IMG/VR virus record: IMGVR_UViG_3300029319_000245
Span: 1-32,668 of that record
DNA: 32,668 nucleotides
Strand: one strand, 5' to 3'
DNA from: a virus
The position numbers and the translations under genes are program-made. Shown piece after piece: positions 4,763-11,193 of the stretch. The notes beneath the pieces are model-generated. The model did no database searches, was not told the DNA's origin, and worked only from the letters and a program-made list of their open reading frames with translations. Numbering within the stretch: the stretch's first letter is position 1; each line of letters starts with the position of its first letter.

Positions 4763-5414
4763 AGTTTGGAATGATGAAACCATTGATGATGGTGTCAGTA
4801 AATTTATATTACTTTGCTTGGCAGACTATGCAAACAATGAAACCTATGATTGTTTTCCAAGTTTGTCCAGTATATCCAAACGCACAGGTTTTGCATTGGC
4901 TACAATCAAAAGACATCTCGATAAATTAGAAGATAGAGAATACATTGTAAGAGTATCAGGAGATTCAAGAAGATCCAATAGGTATCATTTGTATCCAAAA
5001 GAGTACAAGGTAGGCTCAGAGAGAGCCTACGTAAGCTCAGAGAGAGCCACTAACCTATCATCTAACCTAGATAAACCCACCAAAGTACTCACTGAAGATT
5101 GGAAACCAAAGCCAGAAACCATTAACAAGATTAATTTAAAACATGGAAAGGGGAACATTGACCATGAATATGAAACGAATAACTTCACCACCTATTACAT
5201 TGGCACAGCCCAACAAAGAAAATGGAAAGACTGGGACAGGGCTTACCAAAACTGGTGCAATAAATCAGTTAACTTTAGACAACAAGGAAACGTCACAAGC
5301 CTTAACCAATTTAAAAGAAATAAAATATCCGATAGAAACGGACATAGCGATGGCTTCTTTGCTGGACTCGCTGAGCAATTCAAGAATGATTACGAGAATC
5401 ATCACGACGAATGA
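4740..5414 (+). CDS. Replication initiator, lambda O-like HTH protein
   Basis: A 224-aa protein. Residues about 6-85 form a helix-turn-helix of the HTH_36/replication-protein type: FILLCLADYANNETYDCFPS, then SISKRTGFALATIKRHLDKL, and SNRYHLYP as the wing end. A low-complexity linker follows (91-130). The C-terminal part holds WKDWDRAYQNWCNKS (162-176), like the DnaT/O-type partner-binding segment. The likely role is origin recognition and recruitment of host replication proteins. Tandem repeats inside its own gene (5010-5050) fit the lambda arrangement in which the origin lies within O. GTGAGGA precedes the ATG. It could also be a plain transcription regulator. Confidence 0.75.
   Translation: MSFHLMAKVWNDETIDDGVSKFILLCLADYANNETYDCFPSLSSISKRTGFALATIKRHLDKLEDREYIVRVSGDSRRSNRYHLYPKEYKVGSERAYVSSERATNLSSNLDKPTKVLTEDWKPKPETINKINLKHGKGNIDHEYETNNFTTYYIGTAQQRKWKDWDRAYQNWCNKSVNFRQQGNVTSLNQFKRNKISDRNGHSDGFFAGLAEQFKNDYENHHDE
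5010..5069 (+). repeat. Tandem repeats inside the initiator gene (candidate origin)
   Basis: GTAGGCTC-AGAGA-GAGCCTAC (5010-5030) is a perfect 8-bp-stem palindrome. The next 20 bp (5031-5050) repeat it as GTAAGCTCAGAGAGAGCCAC. TAACCTA then occurs twice, at 5051-5057 and 5063-5069. The repeats fall in the linker of the encoded protein. Iterons within an initiator gene are typical of lambda-like origins, so this is a candidate replication origin. The codon repeat (SERA twice) is an alternative cause. Confidence 0.5.
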
Positions 5415-5796
5415 CCATCACGTTAAACATCTTGAAATGTCGGTGACTTCTGAAGACGTATTTAAAAGGGCAAGGAAGGCCATACTTTCTACCCTAGTAC
5501 CTTTACCTTCGGAAGAGATACTTGCCCGTCTGGTGAAGCTCACAGCGTTGCTGAAGCCACCTTTCGGTGAAACAGTAAAAGATTTGAAGTACCGAATGAA
5601 CGCTTTCGTTGAAAATCTCAAGGATGTACCAGCAGATATTGTCATTCATGCCATCAAAGAGATTGCTGAAGAAGAAGATTACTTCCCAAGTTGGTCAAAG
5701 TTTGCTAAGAAAATAAACTGGCGAATCAAAAACAGACAAAGATACTTGGAGGTATTAGACAGAACATGGATATCGACGAACAGTTTAGAGTCTTAA
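5386..5796 (+). CDS. Probable replication accessory or helicase-loader-like protein
   Basis: A helical protein of about 136 aa. It contains DVFKRARKAILSTLVPLPSE, RMNAFVENLKDVPADIVIHA and EEDYFPSWSKFAKKINWRIK. Phage proteins with the pattern VPADIV.HAI.......FPSW..... often follow an O-like initiator and may load the replicative helicase; this is inference. The start is uncertain. ATG 5386 overlaps the initiator gene by 29 nt, while 5350 and 5437 are alternatives, and none has a strong ribosome site. The frame is also open further upstream, but that part looks like a shadow of the initiator gene. Confidence 0.65.
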   Translation: MITRIITTNDHHVKHLEMSVTSEDVFKRARKAILSTLVPLPSEEILARLVKLTALLKPPFGETVKDLKYRMNAFVENLKDVPADIVIHAIKEIAEEEDYFPSWSKFAKKINWRIKNRQRYLEVLDRTWISTNSLES

Positions 5797-5909
5797 CAAG
5801 AAAATTTAATTGGAAGAAAGTGTTGCCTTTGGAAAGACATTTCTTTAAGGCATCACTCAAAGAAAAACTAAAAATAATTGAACAACTAAAGAAAGGGAAA
5901 AATAAATGA
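5766..5909 (+). CDS. Small basic protein
   Basis: A 47-aa protein, MDIDEQFRVLTRKFNWKKVL and onward, ending in a Lys-rich helix. It overlaps the preceding gene by 31 nt and the next by 4 nt (ATGA). GGAGG lies about 14 nt before the ATG, rather far. The pattern of short overlaps supports it. Not recognised. A charged helix of this size could be a partner of the preceding replication protein. Confidence 0.55.
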   Translation: MDIDEQFRVLTRKFNWKKVLPLERHFFKASLKEKLKIIEQLKKGKNK

Positions 5910-6121
5910 GTAAGTATAAATATACATTAGCTTCATTGAAATGGGATGATATAACTGGAGAAGGTTATATTCTTTGGAATAAAAAAAGATGGAATCAATG
6001 GGGATGGGTTACTAAAGCAGATGCTTTATCAGACTGGGAATCAGATCTTAAAAAACTATACCAAGATAACAATGAATCGTTTAGAGAAAATCCTAGAAAA
6101 GCATTAGGCTTGGAGGATTAA
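5906..6121 (+). CDS. Hypothetical small protein
   Basis: A 71-aa protein rich in Trp, Lys and Asp (SLKWDDITGEGYILWNKKRW is its core). The ATG sits in an ATGA overlap with the previous gene, with AAAGGG upstream. The N-terminal half looks beta-rich and the C-terminal half helical. Function unknown. It is part of the run of small early proteins before the recombination genes. Confidence 0.75.
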   Translation: MSKYKYTLASLKWDDITGEGYILWNKKRWNQWGWVTKADALSDWESDLKKLYQDNNESFRENPRKALGLED

Positions 6122-6122
6122 A

Positions 6123-6341
6123 ATGACAGGAAGTTTTATAACAGGAACTAAAATAGTTTACAGTACATTAGTCATGTTAAACTTTGAAAGCATGGAAGAA
6201 TGTACCAAATATCACAACCAAATTCATGGCAATGATGAAACTAAATGTTTTATATCTTATGTTGACACATACGATATCCCTCCGTTACCATTAGACCGAC
6301 CAAAGTTGGAGGTGTTTTATGGTGATGAACCGAATGAGTAA
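6123..6341 (+). CDS. Hypothetical small protein
   Basis: A 72-aa protein with a beta strand (TKIVYSTLVMLNFESMEECT), a helix (TKYHNQI) and CFISYVDTYDIPPLP. It follows the previous gene after one base and has GGAGG upstream. It resembles small alpha/beta single-domain phage proteins, but I cannot name a family. Its end overlaps the next gene by 23 nt. Confidence 0.75.
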   Translation: MTGSFITGTKIVYSTLVMLNFESMEECTKYHNQIHGNDETKCFISYVDTYDIPPLPLDRPKLEVFYGDEPNE

Positions 6342-6534
6342 ACTACGCAAAGCATTGATTGGTATTAAAGCAAGGAAAGAAAGAATAACACTTGCTCCTA
6401 TGCCAGATAACATGCTGAAAAATAACAACCCAGATTGGATGTATGCAGCACAAGATCTGTATGAATTATCAGATGAGGAAGATTTGTATTACCATCCTTG
6501 GAATGAAAAACTTCTGAATAACAGAAAAAGATAG
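6319..6534 (+). CDS. Hypothetical small protein
   Basis: A 71-aa protein, basic at the N-terminus (MSKLRKALIGIKARKERITL) and acidic with aromatic residues at the C-terminus (LYELSDEEDLYYHPWNE). The ATG at 6319 has GGAGG 6 nt upstream. An ATG five codons on (6334) is a second choice. It closes the first early gene run; a hairpin begins at its stop codon. Function unknown. Confidence 0.75.
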   Translation: MVMNRMSKLRKALIGIKARKERITLAPMPDNMLKNNNPDWMYAAQDLYELSDEEDLYYHPWNEKLLNNRKR

Positions 6535-6558
6535 CCACTACGGAGGATGTAGTGGCTA
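6532..6558 (+). terminator. 9-bp hairpin at the end of the early run
   Basis: TAGCCACTA (6532-6540) and TAGTGGCTA (6550-6558) form a perfect 9-bp stem around CGGAGGATG. The hairpin includes the stop codon of the upstream gene and carries GGAGG in its loop. No T-run follows, so it may stabilise or process the mRNA instead of ending it. Confidence 0.55.
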
Positions 6559-6576
6559 GTTAGGAGAAAAACAGGT

Positions 6577-6612
6577 ATGTTTATGATACTATTTAACTTG
6601 ATTATTAATTAA
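6577..6612 (+). CDS. Possible 11-codon leader peptide
   Basis: AGGAGAAAAACAGGT is followed by ATG and a short hydrophobic frame, MFMILFNLIIN, then TAA. It overlaps the candidate promoter at 6598-6626. The ribosome site is good, but such a short frame could arise by chance. Confidence 0.25.
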   Translation: MFMILFNLIIN

Positions 6613-6626
6613 AAGTAAAGTATAAA
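6598..6626 (+). promoter_or_regulatory. Candidate sigma70 promoter of the recombination genes
   Basis: TTGATT (6598-6603), a 17-nt spacer and TATAAA (6621-6626), within an A/T-rich stretch. The predicted start is near 6633, just before AAGGGG and the ATG at 6645. It would drive the exonuclease, annealing and SSB-like genes. Confidence 0.55.
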
Positions 6627-6644
6627 AAAAGAAAAGGGGCAATC

Positions 6645-7184
6645 ATGAATAGAATTGGTTTTATTGGAGGATCTGACTGCGTTAAAATTATGCGTGGTGA
6701 CTGGTATGATCTTTGGGAAATTAAAACGCAAAGAAAAGAACCAGATGATTTGTCCTACAATCATCAAGTTCAAGTTGGTATTCGCACAGAAAATTATAAT
6801 TTAGAAGTCTTTGCAAAAGAATATGAAGTTGAACTAGAAAATTTTCAAAAAGAATTTGTAATGAATTGGAATGGTGTACCATTAAAAGGTACAATTGATG
6901 CGTCTGTTAAAGATCAGACAGCGATTGTTGAAGCCAAGCACACCAATTCATTTACAAAAATAGATGCACAAGTTGACAGGTACTATCCACAGTTACAGTT
7001 TTATATGTGGTTATCCAATACCACCTTGTGTTACTTCCCAAACTTTTTTGGAAATGGGAAGCCTTGGAAGTGTGTTGCCATACCTAAAGATGGAGAGTTT
7101 ATTGATCGGCTCAAAGAAAAACTCGTTGTCTTTTGGCAATATGTATTACGTGATGATGAGCCACCAAAAGGGGAAGAACTATGA
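6645..7184 (+). CDS. YqaJ/lambda-exonuclease-type recombination nuclease
   Basis: A 179-aa PD-(D/E)XK exonuclease. Visible motifs: GGSDCVKIMRGD (8-19), LWEIKTQRKEP (23-33), GIRTEN (45-50), GTIDAS (82-87, D85) with VEAKHT (95-100, E96 and K98) as the catalytic core, and YYPQLQFYM (113-121, Q116). The family resects one strand of double-stranded DNA ends to give single-stranded tails. The next gene encodes the annealing partner and the one after it an SSB-like protein, so together they form a Red-like recombination system. The product is somewhat shorter than lambda Exo (226 aa). AAGGGG precedes the ATG, and the stop overlaps the next start. Confidence 0.85.
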   Translation: MNRIGFIGGSDCVKIMRGDWYDLWEIKTQRKEPDDLSYNHQVQVGIRTENYNLEVFAKEYEVELENFQKEFVMNWNGVPLKGTIDASVKDQTAIVEAKHTNSFTKIDAQVDRYYPQLQFYMWLSNTTLCYFPNFFGNGKPWKCVAIPKDGEFIDRLKEKLVVFWQYVLRDDEPPKGEEL

Positions 7185-7618
7185 CGAAAGAAAACTTAAC
7201 ACTATGGAATGCTGTATGTAAAACTGACCAAGCTTACATGAGCAAAGTATCATTTGGTGCAAGATCATTTAATGCAATAGATCCTATGTACCAGATTATG
7301 AAAGTAACAAAACAATTTGGACCTGTTGGTGGCAAGTGGTCTTACCATGTAGACTATGATTATCCTGTAATTGGAAATATTATGATGGTTGTAGCCAAAG
7401 TCAGCTTCAGTACACCCAATGGAACTTTTGGTCCTGTTGCAGGATCAAGGACATTTGTTAATCTTGATAGTAAAAAGAAAGCAAATGATGACGCACCTAA
7501 GATGGCATTAACCGATGCACTTACCAAAGCTATATCGCATCTTGGGTTTGATGCTGATGTATTCTTAGGAAAATATGATGATAACAAATATGTGAAAGGA
7601 AACAATGATGAGTTCTGA
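7181..7618 (+). CDS. Single-strand annealing protein (Rad52/Erf-like)
   Basis: A 145-aa protein. It starts LTLWNAVCKTDQAYMSKVSF, has SFNAIDPMYQIMKVTKQFGP (29-48) and the typical end DDAPKMALTDALTKAISHLG followed by FDADVFLGKYDDN (103-135). These features match phage annealing proteins of the Sak/Rad52 or Erf type, which pair complementary single strands. It lies between a PD-(D/E)XK exonuclease and an SSB-like gene, overlapping both slightly. Recombination may provide concatemers for packaging. The exact superfamily (Rad52 or Erf) is not certain. Confidence 0.8.
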   Translation: MTKENLTLWNAVCKTDQAYMSKVSFGARSFNAIDPMYQIMKVTKQFGPVGGKWSYHVDYDYPVIGNIMMVVAKVSFSTPNGTFGPVAGSRTFVNLDSKKKANDDAPKMALTDALTKAISHLGFDADVFLGKYDDNKYVKGNNDEF

Positions 7619-8000
7619 AGAGTATGACAATACAAACAAGGGGGCTGTGTTTCCCCCTTTTAATCTTGATGACAAGCTGATGCTAACAGGTAAGCTTGAT
7701 ATGGATGGTAAAGAACACAAGCTTGCAGTGGTAAAAGAAACAACCAAGTCAGGAAGAATCATAATGAAAGTTTACACAGAGTTCTGTGCTTTGTTTGAGA
7801 ATGACAGTGTTAGTGAGGGTGCACCAAAATACTCTGGCTCAGTCCATGAAATGTTTAACAAGGATAAACCCATGCGATTAGCTGCATGGAAAAAACAAAC
7901 CAAAGAAGGTAAGTCTATGTTAAGCTTGCAAGTTTCAGAAAAAAGGTCTAAACAAAATAATGAGTCTGCTCCTGTATTGGAAGATGAAATACCTTTTTAA
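7605..8000 (+). CDS. Single-stranded DNA-binding-like protein
   Basis: A 131-aa protein whose last residues, EDEIPF, match the acidic SSB tail (DDDIPF in bacteria) used to recruit partner proteins. The N-terminal 100 residues are beta-rich, with KLMLTGKLDMDGKEHKLAVV and SLQVSEKR, as expected for an OB-type fold, though no strict SSB signature is present. It follows the annealing gene with a 14-nt overlap. Two adjacent ATG codons are possible starts, with AAAGGA upstream. It would coat single strands made by the exonuclease. Confidence 0.75.
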   Translation: MMSSEEYDNTNKGAVFPPFNLDDKLMLTGKLDMDGKEHKLAVVKETTKSGRIIMKVYTEFCALFENDSVSEGAPKYSGSVHEMFNKDKPMRLAAWKKQTKEGKSMLSLQVSEKRSKQNNESAPVLEDEIPF

Positions 8001-8006
8001 ATGTAA

Positions 8007-8042
8007 GAGCATGGTTGTGTTCCCCTTTCTCCAACCATGCTC
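8007..8042 (+). terminator. 11-bp hairpin after the SSB-like gene
   Basis: GAGCATGGTTG (8007-8017) and CAACCATGCTC (8032-8042) are perfect complements around a pyrimidine-rich 14-nt loop. It comes 7 nt after the stop of the SSB-like gene. No T-run follows directly. It is probably a transcript-stabilising or terminating hairpin. Confidence 0.55.
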
Positions 8043-8050
8043 ACCAGAAT

Positions 8051-8104
8051 AAGAGCCACACTTTCTTTTAACGATTCGTAAACTTTGAATGATGTGTGGC
8101 TCTT
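8051..8104 (+). terminator. Second 11-bp hairpin, possible bidirectional terminator
   Basis: AAGAGCCACAC (8051-8061) and GTGTGGCTCTT (8094-8104) pair perfectly around a 32-nt A/T-rich loop. TTTG ends the right arm on the plus strand, and CTTATTCT follows on the minus strand. It could end transcripts from either side or attenuate the gene at 8164. Confidence 0.5.
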
Positions 8105-8163
8105 TGTCCACCATGCAATATGACACTTATGATAGATATGACTATGACCTACTGGAGAAAAAA

Positions 8164-8502
8164 ATGAATAGAGTACAATACTTAAATAAAGTTTCAGATA
8201 CCTTAAACAAACGTGAGCTTACTTATGGCAAGCCAATAAGAAACTTTAAAGATATTGCTAAACTTTGGAGTGGATATAAAGGTGTAGACTTTGATGTTGC
8301 TGATGTTTGCTATATGATGATGCTCTTAAAAATATCCAGAGCAAAAGAAGATCCAACCAATGAAGATACTTTGGTTGATATTGCTGGTTATTCAGCTTTA
8401 CTTACCGAATTGATTTACGGAAATCCAAATAGTTCTGAGCTTCGCAAGGATCAACAAAACACTGATTCCAAGATAGAGGGCTTGGATTCGTGGGATCAAT
8501 AA
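8164..8502 (+). CDS. DUF6378-like protein
   Basis: A 112-aa helical protein. LNKRELTYGKPIRNFKDIAK, LWSGYKG, VADVCYMMMLLKISRAK and DTLVDIAGYSALL reproduce the pattern of DUF6378 phage proteins (RE..YG....F..IA.LW and DIAGYAAL). The all-helical layout recalls MazG-type nucleotide pyrophosphohydrolases, but the catalytic Glu pattern is not clear. The ATG at 8164 is chosen because GGAG lies 6 nt upstream; longer starts (8089, 8113) would run through the hairpin at 8051-8104 and have no ribosome site. Its last 101 nt overlap the opposite-strand phosphoesterase gene. Confidence 0.8.
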   Translation: MNRVQYLNKVSDTLNKRELTYGKPIRNFKDIAKLWSGYKGVDFDVADVCYMMMLLKISRAKEDPTNEDTLVDIAGYSALLTELIYGNPNSSELRKDQQNTDSKIEGLDSWDQ

Positions 8503-9412
8503 CCTGACAGATAGATTGACCAAACTGTTGTTGTTCAAATCCTTTCACTAAAGCAAAGTCATCATGGTATTTAAAACCTCTAGCCCTTGCTAACCAAGCA
8601 ACATTCTCTTGTTCAACCTGTTCCATGCAAGCCAAAGCCCAGTTGTGCCTATGCCCAGAAATATAAAGATGGGCATTACTTCTAAACTTACTCATTTTGG
8701 TTTGTGCATGAAGTGGATTCCATTGAGAATGCCCAGGCATATCGTGGGCTACATGAATCCTACAGGATTTACCATTGGGAAAATCAATACTAATCCTTGC
8801 TTCCCAATCTTCATGGATGGTATGATCTTTCTTCATCCAGCGAATAGGATCACCAGATCCACTCCACATATCGTGATTGCCACCAATCAAGATTAATGGA
8901 TCCATCTTTTCAATCAGCCATTCAACTAACTTCCAAGCTGTATTCTCAGAAGTATCTTGATTAGCATAAAGTCTTGATAATCTACCGACCCAGTTATTTG
9001 ATAGATCACCCAGTGAGCAACCATAGATATGTTGATCTGATTGGATAATATTAAGATGGTCTTTGAGTGTATCCCAATCACAGAAGTTATCATCAATGTG
9101 TGGATCTCCCATCCAAACAAGCATAATGGGATCATCTGTTTTCATTTTAATGTGAAGCCACTTCTTTGATTCTCTGTGTTTCTTTCTTTTTTTAAATCGT
9201 TTGTGAAGAACCTCAACTAGTTCTTCTGTGTTAATATCATCTTCAACAACTTGTGGTGTTGTATAGTTTTTTGCATCAACTTCTATATCAAGCTGTTTTG
9301 CTCTATCAACTCTATCTCTTAATGTTGTTCTTGGGATTCCTGTTGCACGTGATGCAGGTCTTACGCCACCGTATTGATGGACAAGTTCTAATGCCTGTAT
9401 ATATTTATCCAT
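8402..9412 (-). CDS. Calcineurin-like metallophosphoesterase with N-terminal HTH
   Basis: A 336-aa protein in two parts. Residues about 5-38 hold a helix-turn-helix (GGVRPASRATGIPRTTLRDR), which suggests DNA binding. Residues 95-260 hold the full metallophosphoesterase motif set: GDPHID (102-107), GDLSN (135-139), GGNHD (177-181), a His in VAHDMPGH (221-228) and GHRH (253-256). It should therefore bind two metals and cut phosphoesters, perhaps in nucleic acid or nucleotides. It is the last gene of the minus-strand operon. The ATG at 9412 overlaps the upstream stop as TAATG; a GTG 12 codons earlier (9448) is an alternative. The 3' end overlaps a convergent gene by 101 bp. Confidence 0.85.
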   Translation of the reverse strand: MDKYIQALELVHQYGGVRPASRATGIPRTTLRDRVDRAKQLDIEVDAKNYTTPQVVEDDINTEELVEVLHKRFKKRKKHRESKKWLHIKMKTDDPIMLVWMGDPHIDDNFCDWDTLKDHLNIIQSDQHIYGCSLGDLSNNWVGRLSRLYANQDTSENTAWKLVEWLIEKMDPLILIGGNHDMWSGSGDPIRWMKKDHTIHEDWEARISIDFPNGKSCRIHVAHDMPGHSQWNPLHAQTKMSKFRSNAHLYISGHRHNWALACMEQVEQENVAWLARARGFKYHDDFALVKGFEQQQFGQSICQVIDPTNPSPLSWNQCFVDPCEAQNYLDFRKSIR

Positions 9413-9612
9413 TATATTTTTACACCTACCTCTGGTATGATTTGACACATGGGTTTTACTTTATAAACAACAGGATCCTTCAAAGCTATTTCTGCTTTTT
9501 GTCTGGATACTTGAAAACATTCTTCTTTACTTGGGAGAAGTTGTTCACCTGTAATAACAATGCAAGACTCAATATAGGGAGATGAGCAAAGCATGAGTAT
9601 AGGCAACCACAT
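9412..9612 (-). CDS. Small secreted or membrane-anchored protein
   Basis: A 66-aa protein whose first residues (MWLPILMLCSSP) form a short hydrophobic leader, with four Cys overall (C9, C17, C33, C56). This suggests export and perhaps disulfides. Small Cys-containing proteins of this length that start with a Trp-rich leader occur near lysis genes in marine phages. It starts in a TAATG overlap with the endolysin gene. It could be a small lipoprotein or spanin-like factor, but no lipobox is convincing. Confidence 0.65.
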   Translation of the reverse strand: MWLPILMLCSSPYIESCIVITGEQLLPSKEECFQVSRQKAEIALKDPVVYKVKPMCQIIPEVGVKI

Positions 9613-10061
9613 TATGAAAGCTCAAAGTGAGGACCATCTAAAAATTTCTTACGACCTTGTTTGTTTCTTAGATTGATGTAATCATCCATTGCTTCTTGCA
9701 TTGTTCCTTCCCATGCCCTGATGTCTGGTATATGCCATGCACATCCCCAACGAATAGAAACATCATGTTTTTGTGCAGCTTTCTTCATTGCATCTGCAAT
9801 ATTATCATAGAGATTTAATTCCCATGATGCTCGTGAACCAATATAAGCCATGAGATCAACAGCATCTCCAGTTAAATGTTTTGATTTGAGAGTTTTACTT
9901 GCACCTTTATCAACTAATTCTTTTTGTTCTCTTAAATTTCTTAAACCACAAATGCAACCAAAATCTATTGTTGTTAGTTTAATGGCTGTGGAAACAACAT
10001 CATGTAACTCTGGCTTAATCCCTTCCATTTTTTCTAAACTTCTTTTACTTAATTGAAACAT
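9612..10061 (-). CDS. Endolysin, M15-type L-alanyl-D-glutamate peptidase
   Basis: A 149-aa peptidase of the VanY/M15 family that cuts the peptide stems of peptidoglycan. The zinc site is visible: KSKHLTGDAVD supplies H62 and D69, and DGPHFEL near the end supplies H145. CGLRNLREQKELVDKGASKT is the usual segment before it. The region between WGCAWHIPD (105-113) and H145 is longer than in short family members. No signal peptide is seen, so release needs a holin, and membrane proteins are encoded just upstream. The ATG at 10061 has AGGAT before it and follows the previous stop by one base. Confidence 0.9.
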   Translation of the reverse strand: MFQLSKRSLEKMEGIKPELHDVVSTAIKLTTIDFGCICGLRNLREQKELVDKGASKTLKSKHLTGDAVDLMAYIGSRASWELNLYDNIADAMKKAAQKHDVSIRWGCAWHIPDIRAWEGTMQEAMDDYINLRNKQGRKKFLDGPHFELS

Positions 10062-10062
10062 G

Positions 10063-10635
10063 TTAAAAATCCTGTCTATATAATACACTTAATTTATCAA
10101 TTAACTTTGTTGAAGTATCAAAATCATAACCTACTTTAACTCTTAATGAAGCTTCTGGTTTCTGAGTTTGTAACCCTTCTACAAATCTACCAATCCCCAT
10201 ACCAACTCCTCTTTGGATTTCAATACCAGATATTGTTCTAATGTCTTCATCTTCCTCAAGAAGCATTGTTGGTTGAAATATTTCTGCTGTTTCAAGTGGT
10301 GCAATTGTTTGAGTTTTTGGTATATCATCTTTATCAATATCAAGAAATATTCTATCACCATCAATACTTGCTGGTCTTTTCATAGGTGCTGTTGTTTTCT
10401 TTACAACATCTTTATCCCCCATATCTACTGCTTGAACTTGTTTTGGTTTATCATCATCACCACGACTGCTCATATCGACTGCTGGTTTTGGTCCAGCTGT
10501 TCCAATAGATTTAGTGAGATAAGATTTTTCTTGAGCACGAAAAGCTTCAGCTTTCTTTGCTTTTTCCTGTGCTGCTTTCTTGCCTGTCTTTGCTGTAAAC
10601 TTACCTTTGATTCCATATCCGTCTACAAAAGCCAT
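10063..10635 (-). CDS. Hypothetical late protein
   Basis: A 190-aa protein with a basic, helical N-terminus (KGKFTAKTGKKAAQEKAKKA), a long disordered and charged middle, and a C-terminal part containing RVKVGYDFDTSTKLIDKLSV. I do not recognise it. It lies between a putative holin gene and the endolysin gene, and both neighbours touch it. It has no hydrophobic segment. It may be a minor virion protein or a regulator of lysis. Confidence 0.75.
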   Translation of the reverse strand: MAFVDGYGIKGKFTAKTGKKAAQEKAKKAEAFRAQEKSYLTKSIGTAGPKPAVDMSSRGDDDKPKQVQAVDMGDKDVVKKTTAPMKRPASIDGDRIFLDIDKDDIPKTQTIAPLETAEIFQPTMLLEEDEDIRTISGIEIQRGVGMGIGRFVEGLQTQKPEASLRVKVGYDFDTSTKLIDKLSVLYRQDF

Positions 10636-10991
10636 TATTTTTTACCTCCAAAGAATTTTGTTGCCGATCTTATACCAAAACTTGCTGCAATGACAACCCC
10701 AAAAGAATATGTGTACCAAGCTGGAGCCTGACCTAACGCTTCAAACCCAGCAAATGCCATCTCCCTTGTTCTGTCACTAATGAAACAAAGAAGAAATGGT
10801 ATTGACAGAAGAATAGTAATCCATTCGTCTTTCCAACTTGATTGAGTTGCTTTGATCGCTTCTATGTCCCAATCAATTTCACCGGTCAGTTGTTTCTTTT
10901 GTATTTCTGCTTTGATTTTCTGAGTTTGCACCTTGCCATCTAAGTAATTAGAAGCAAGAGAGCCTACAGAATTAATGAGTGTTAGTATCAT
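10635..10991 (-). CDS. Membrane protein, candidate holin
   Basis: A 118-aa protein. The first half is amphipathic and charged; the second half has two membrane segments, ITILLSIPFLLCFI and YTYSFGVVIAASFGI, and a short basic end (SATKFFGGKK). This layout and the position just upstream of the endolysin region suggest a holin or pinholin. The ATG at 10991 has GGAG 9 nt upstream; ATG 11006 is an alternative. It overlaps the upstream gene by 20 nt. The assignment to lysis is inference. Confidence 0.7.
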   Translation of the reverse strand: MILTLINSVGSLASNYLDGKVQTQKIKAEIQKKQLTGEIDWDIEAIKATQSSWKDEWITILLSIPFLLCFISDRTREMAFAGFEALGQAPAWYTYSFGVVIAASFGIRSATKFFGGKK

Positions 10992-11187
10992 TTTTCTTTT
11001 CTCCATTGATCCAAATGCCGAATGATCCTGTTAAAGCTCCCATACAAACAGACACCAATCCAGCCTGTTCTATTGTTGGGGATTCCAGTGCCATAAACCA
11101 ATGCACACTTTGATAGGTAAGTATTGTAATTACTGCCATCATTATTCTTGGGAATACTTTATAATTATCAATCATTGTTGCTGGCAT
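10972..11187 (-). CDS. Small two-helix membrane protein, candidate holin
   Basis: A 71-aa protein with two hydrophobic segments, IMMAVITILTYQSVHWFMAL and AGLVSVCMGALTGSFGIWI, and a charged C-terminal tail. The size and shape fit class II holins. The start MIDNYKVFPRIMM is a pattern I recall from marine phages, where it is unannotated. GTGAGG lies 4 nt before the ATG and overlaps the stop of the 30-codon gene upstream. Either this protein or the next one could be the holin, with the other modulating it. Confidence 0.7.
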   Translation of the reverse strand: MPATMIDNYKVFPRIMMAVITILTYQSVHWFMALESPTIEQAGLVSVCMGALTGSFGIWINGEKKNDTNTH

Positions 11188-11193
11188 GATACC

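Noticed and set aside
5143-5385. Open frame extending the gene at 5386-5796 upstream through the initiator gene
   Set aside because: Composition looks like an off-frame reading of the initiator gene, and no ribosome site supports the far upstream ATG.
9441-9475. Plus-strand TTGACA near 9442 as a promoter
   Set aside because: The nearest -10-like words are only 13-15 nt away, and it lies antisense inside coding sequence.
10213-10731. Plus-strand open frame of 172 codons
   Set aside because: It lies opposite two late genes and its product is an unlikely Cys/Phe-rich sequence typical of antisense reading.
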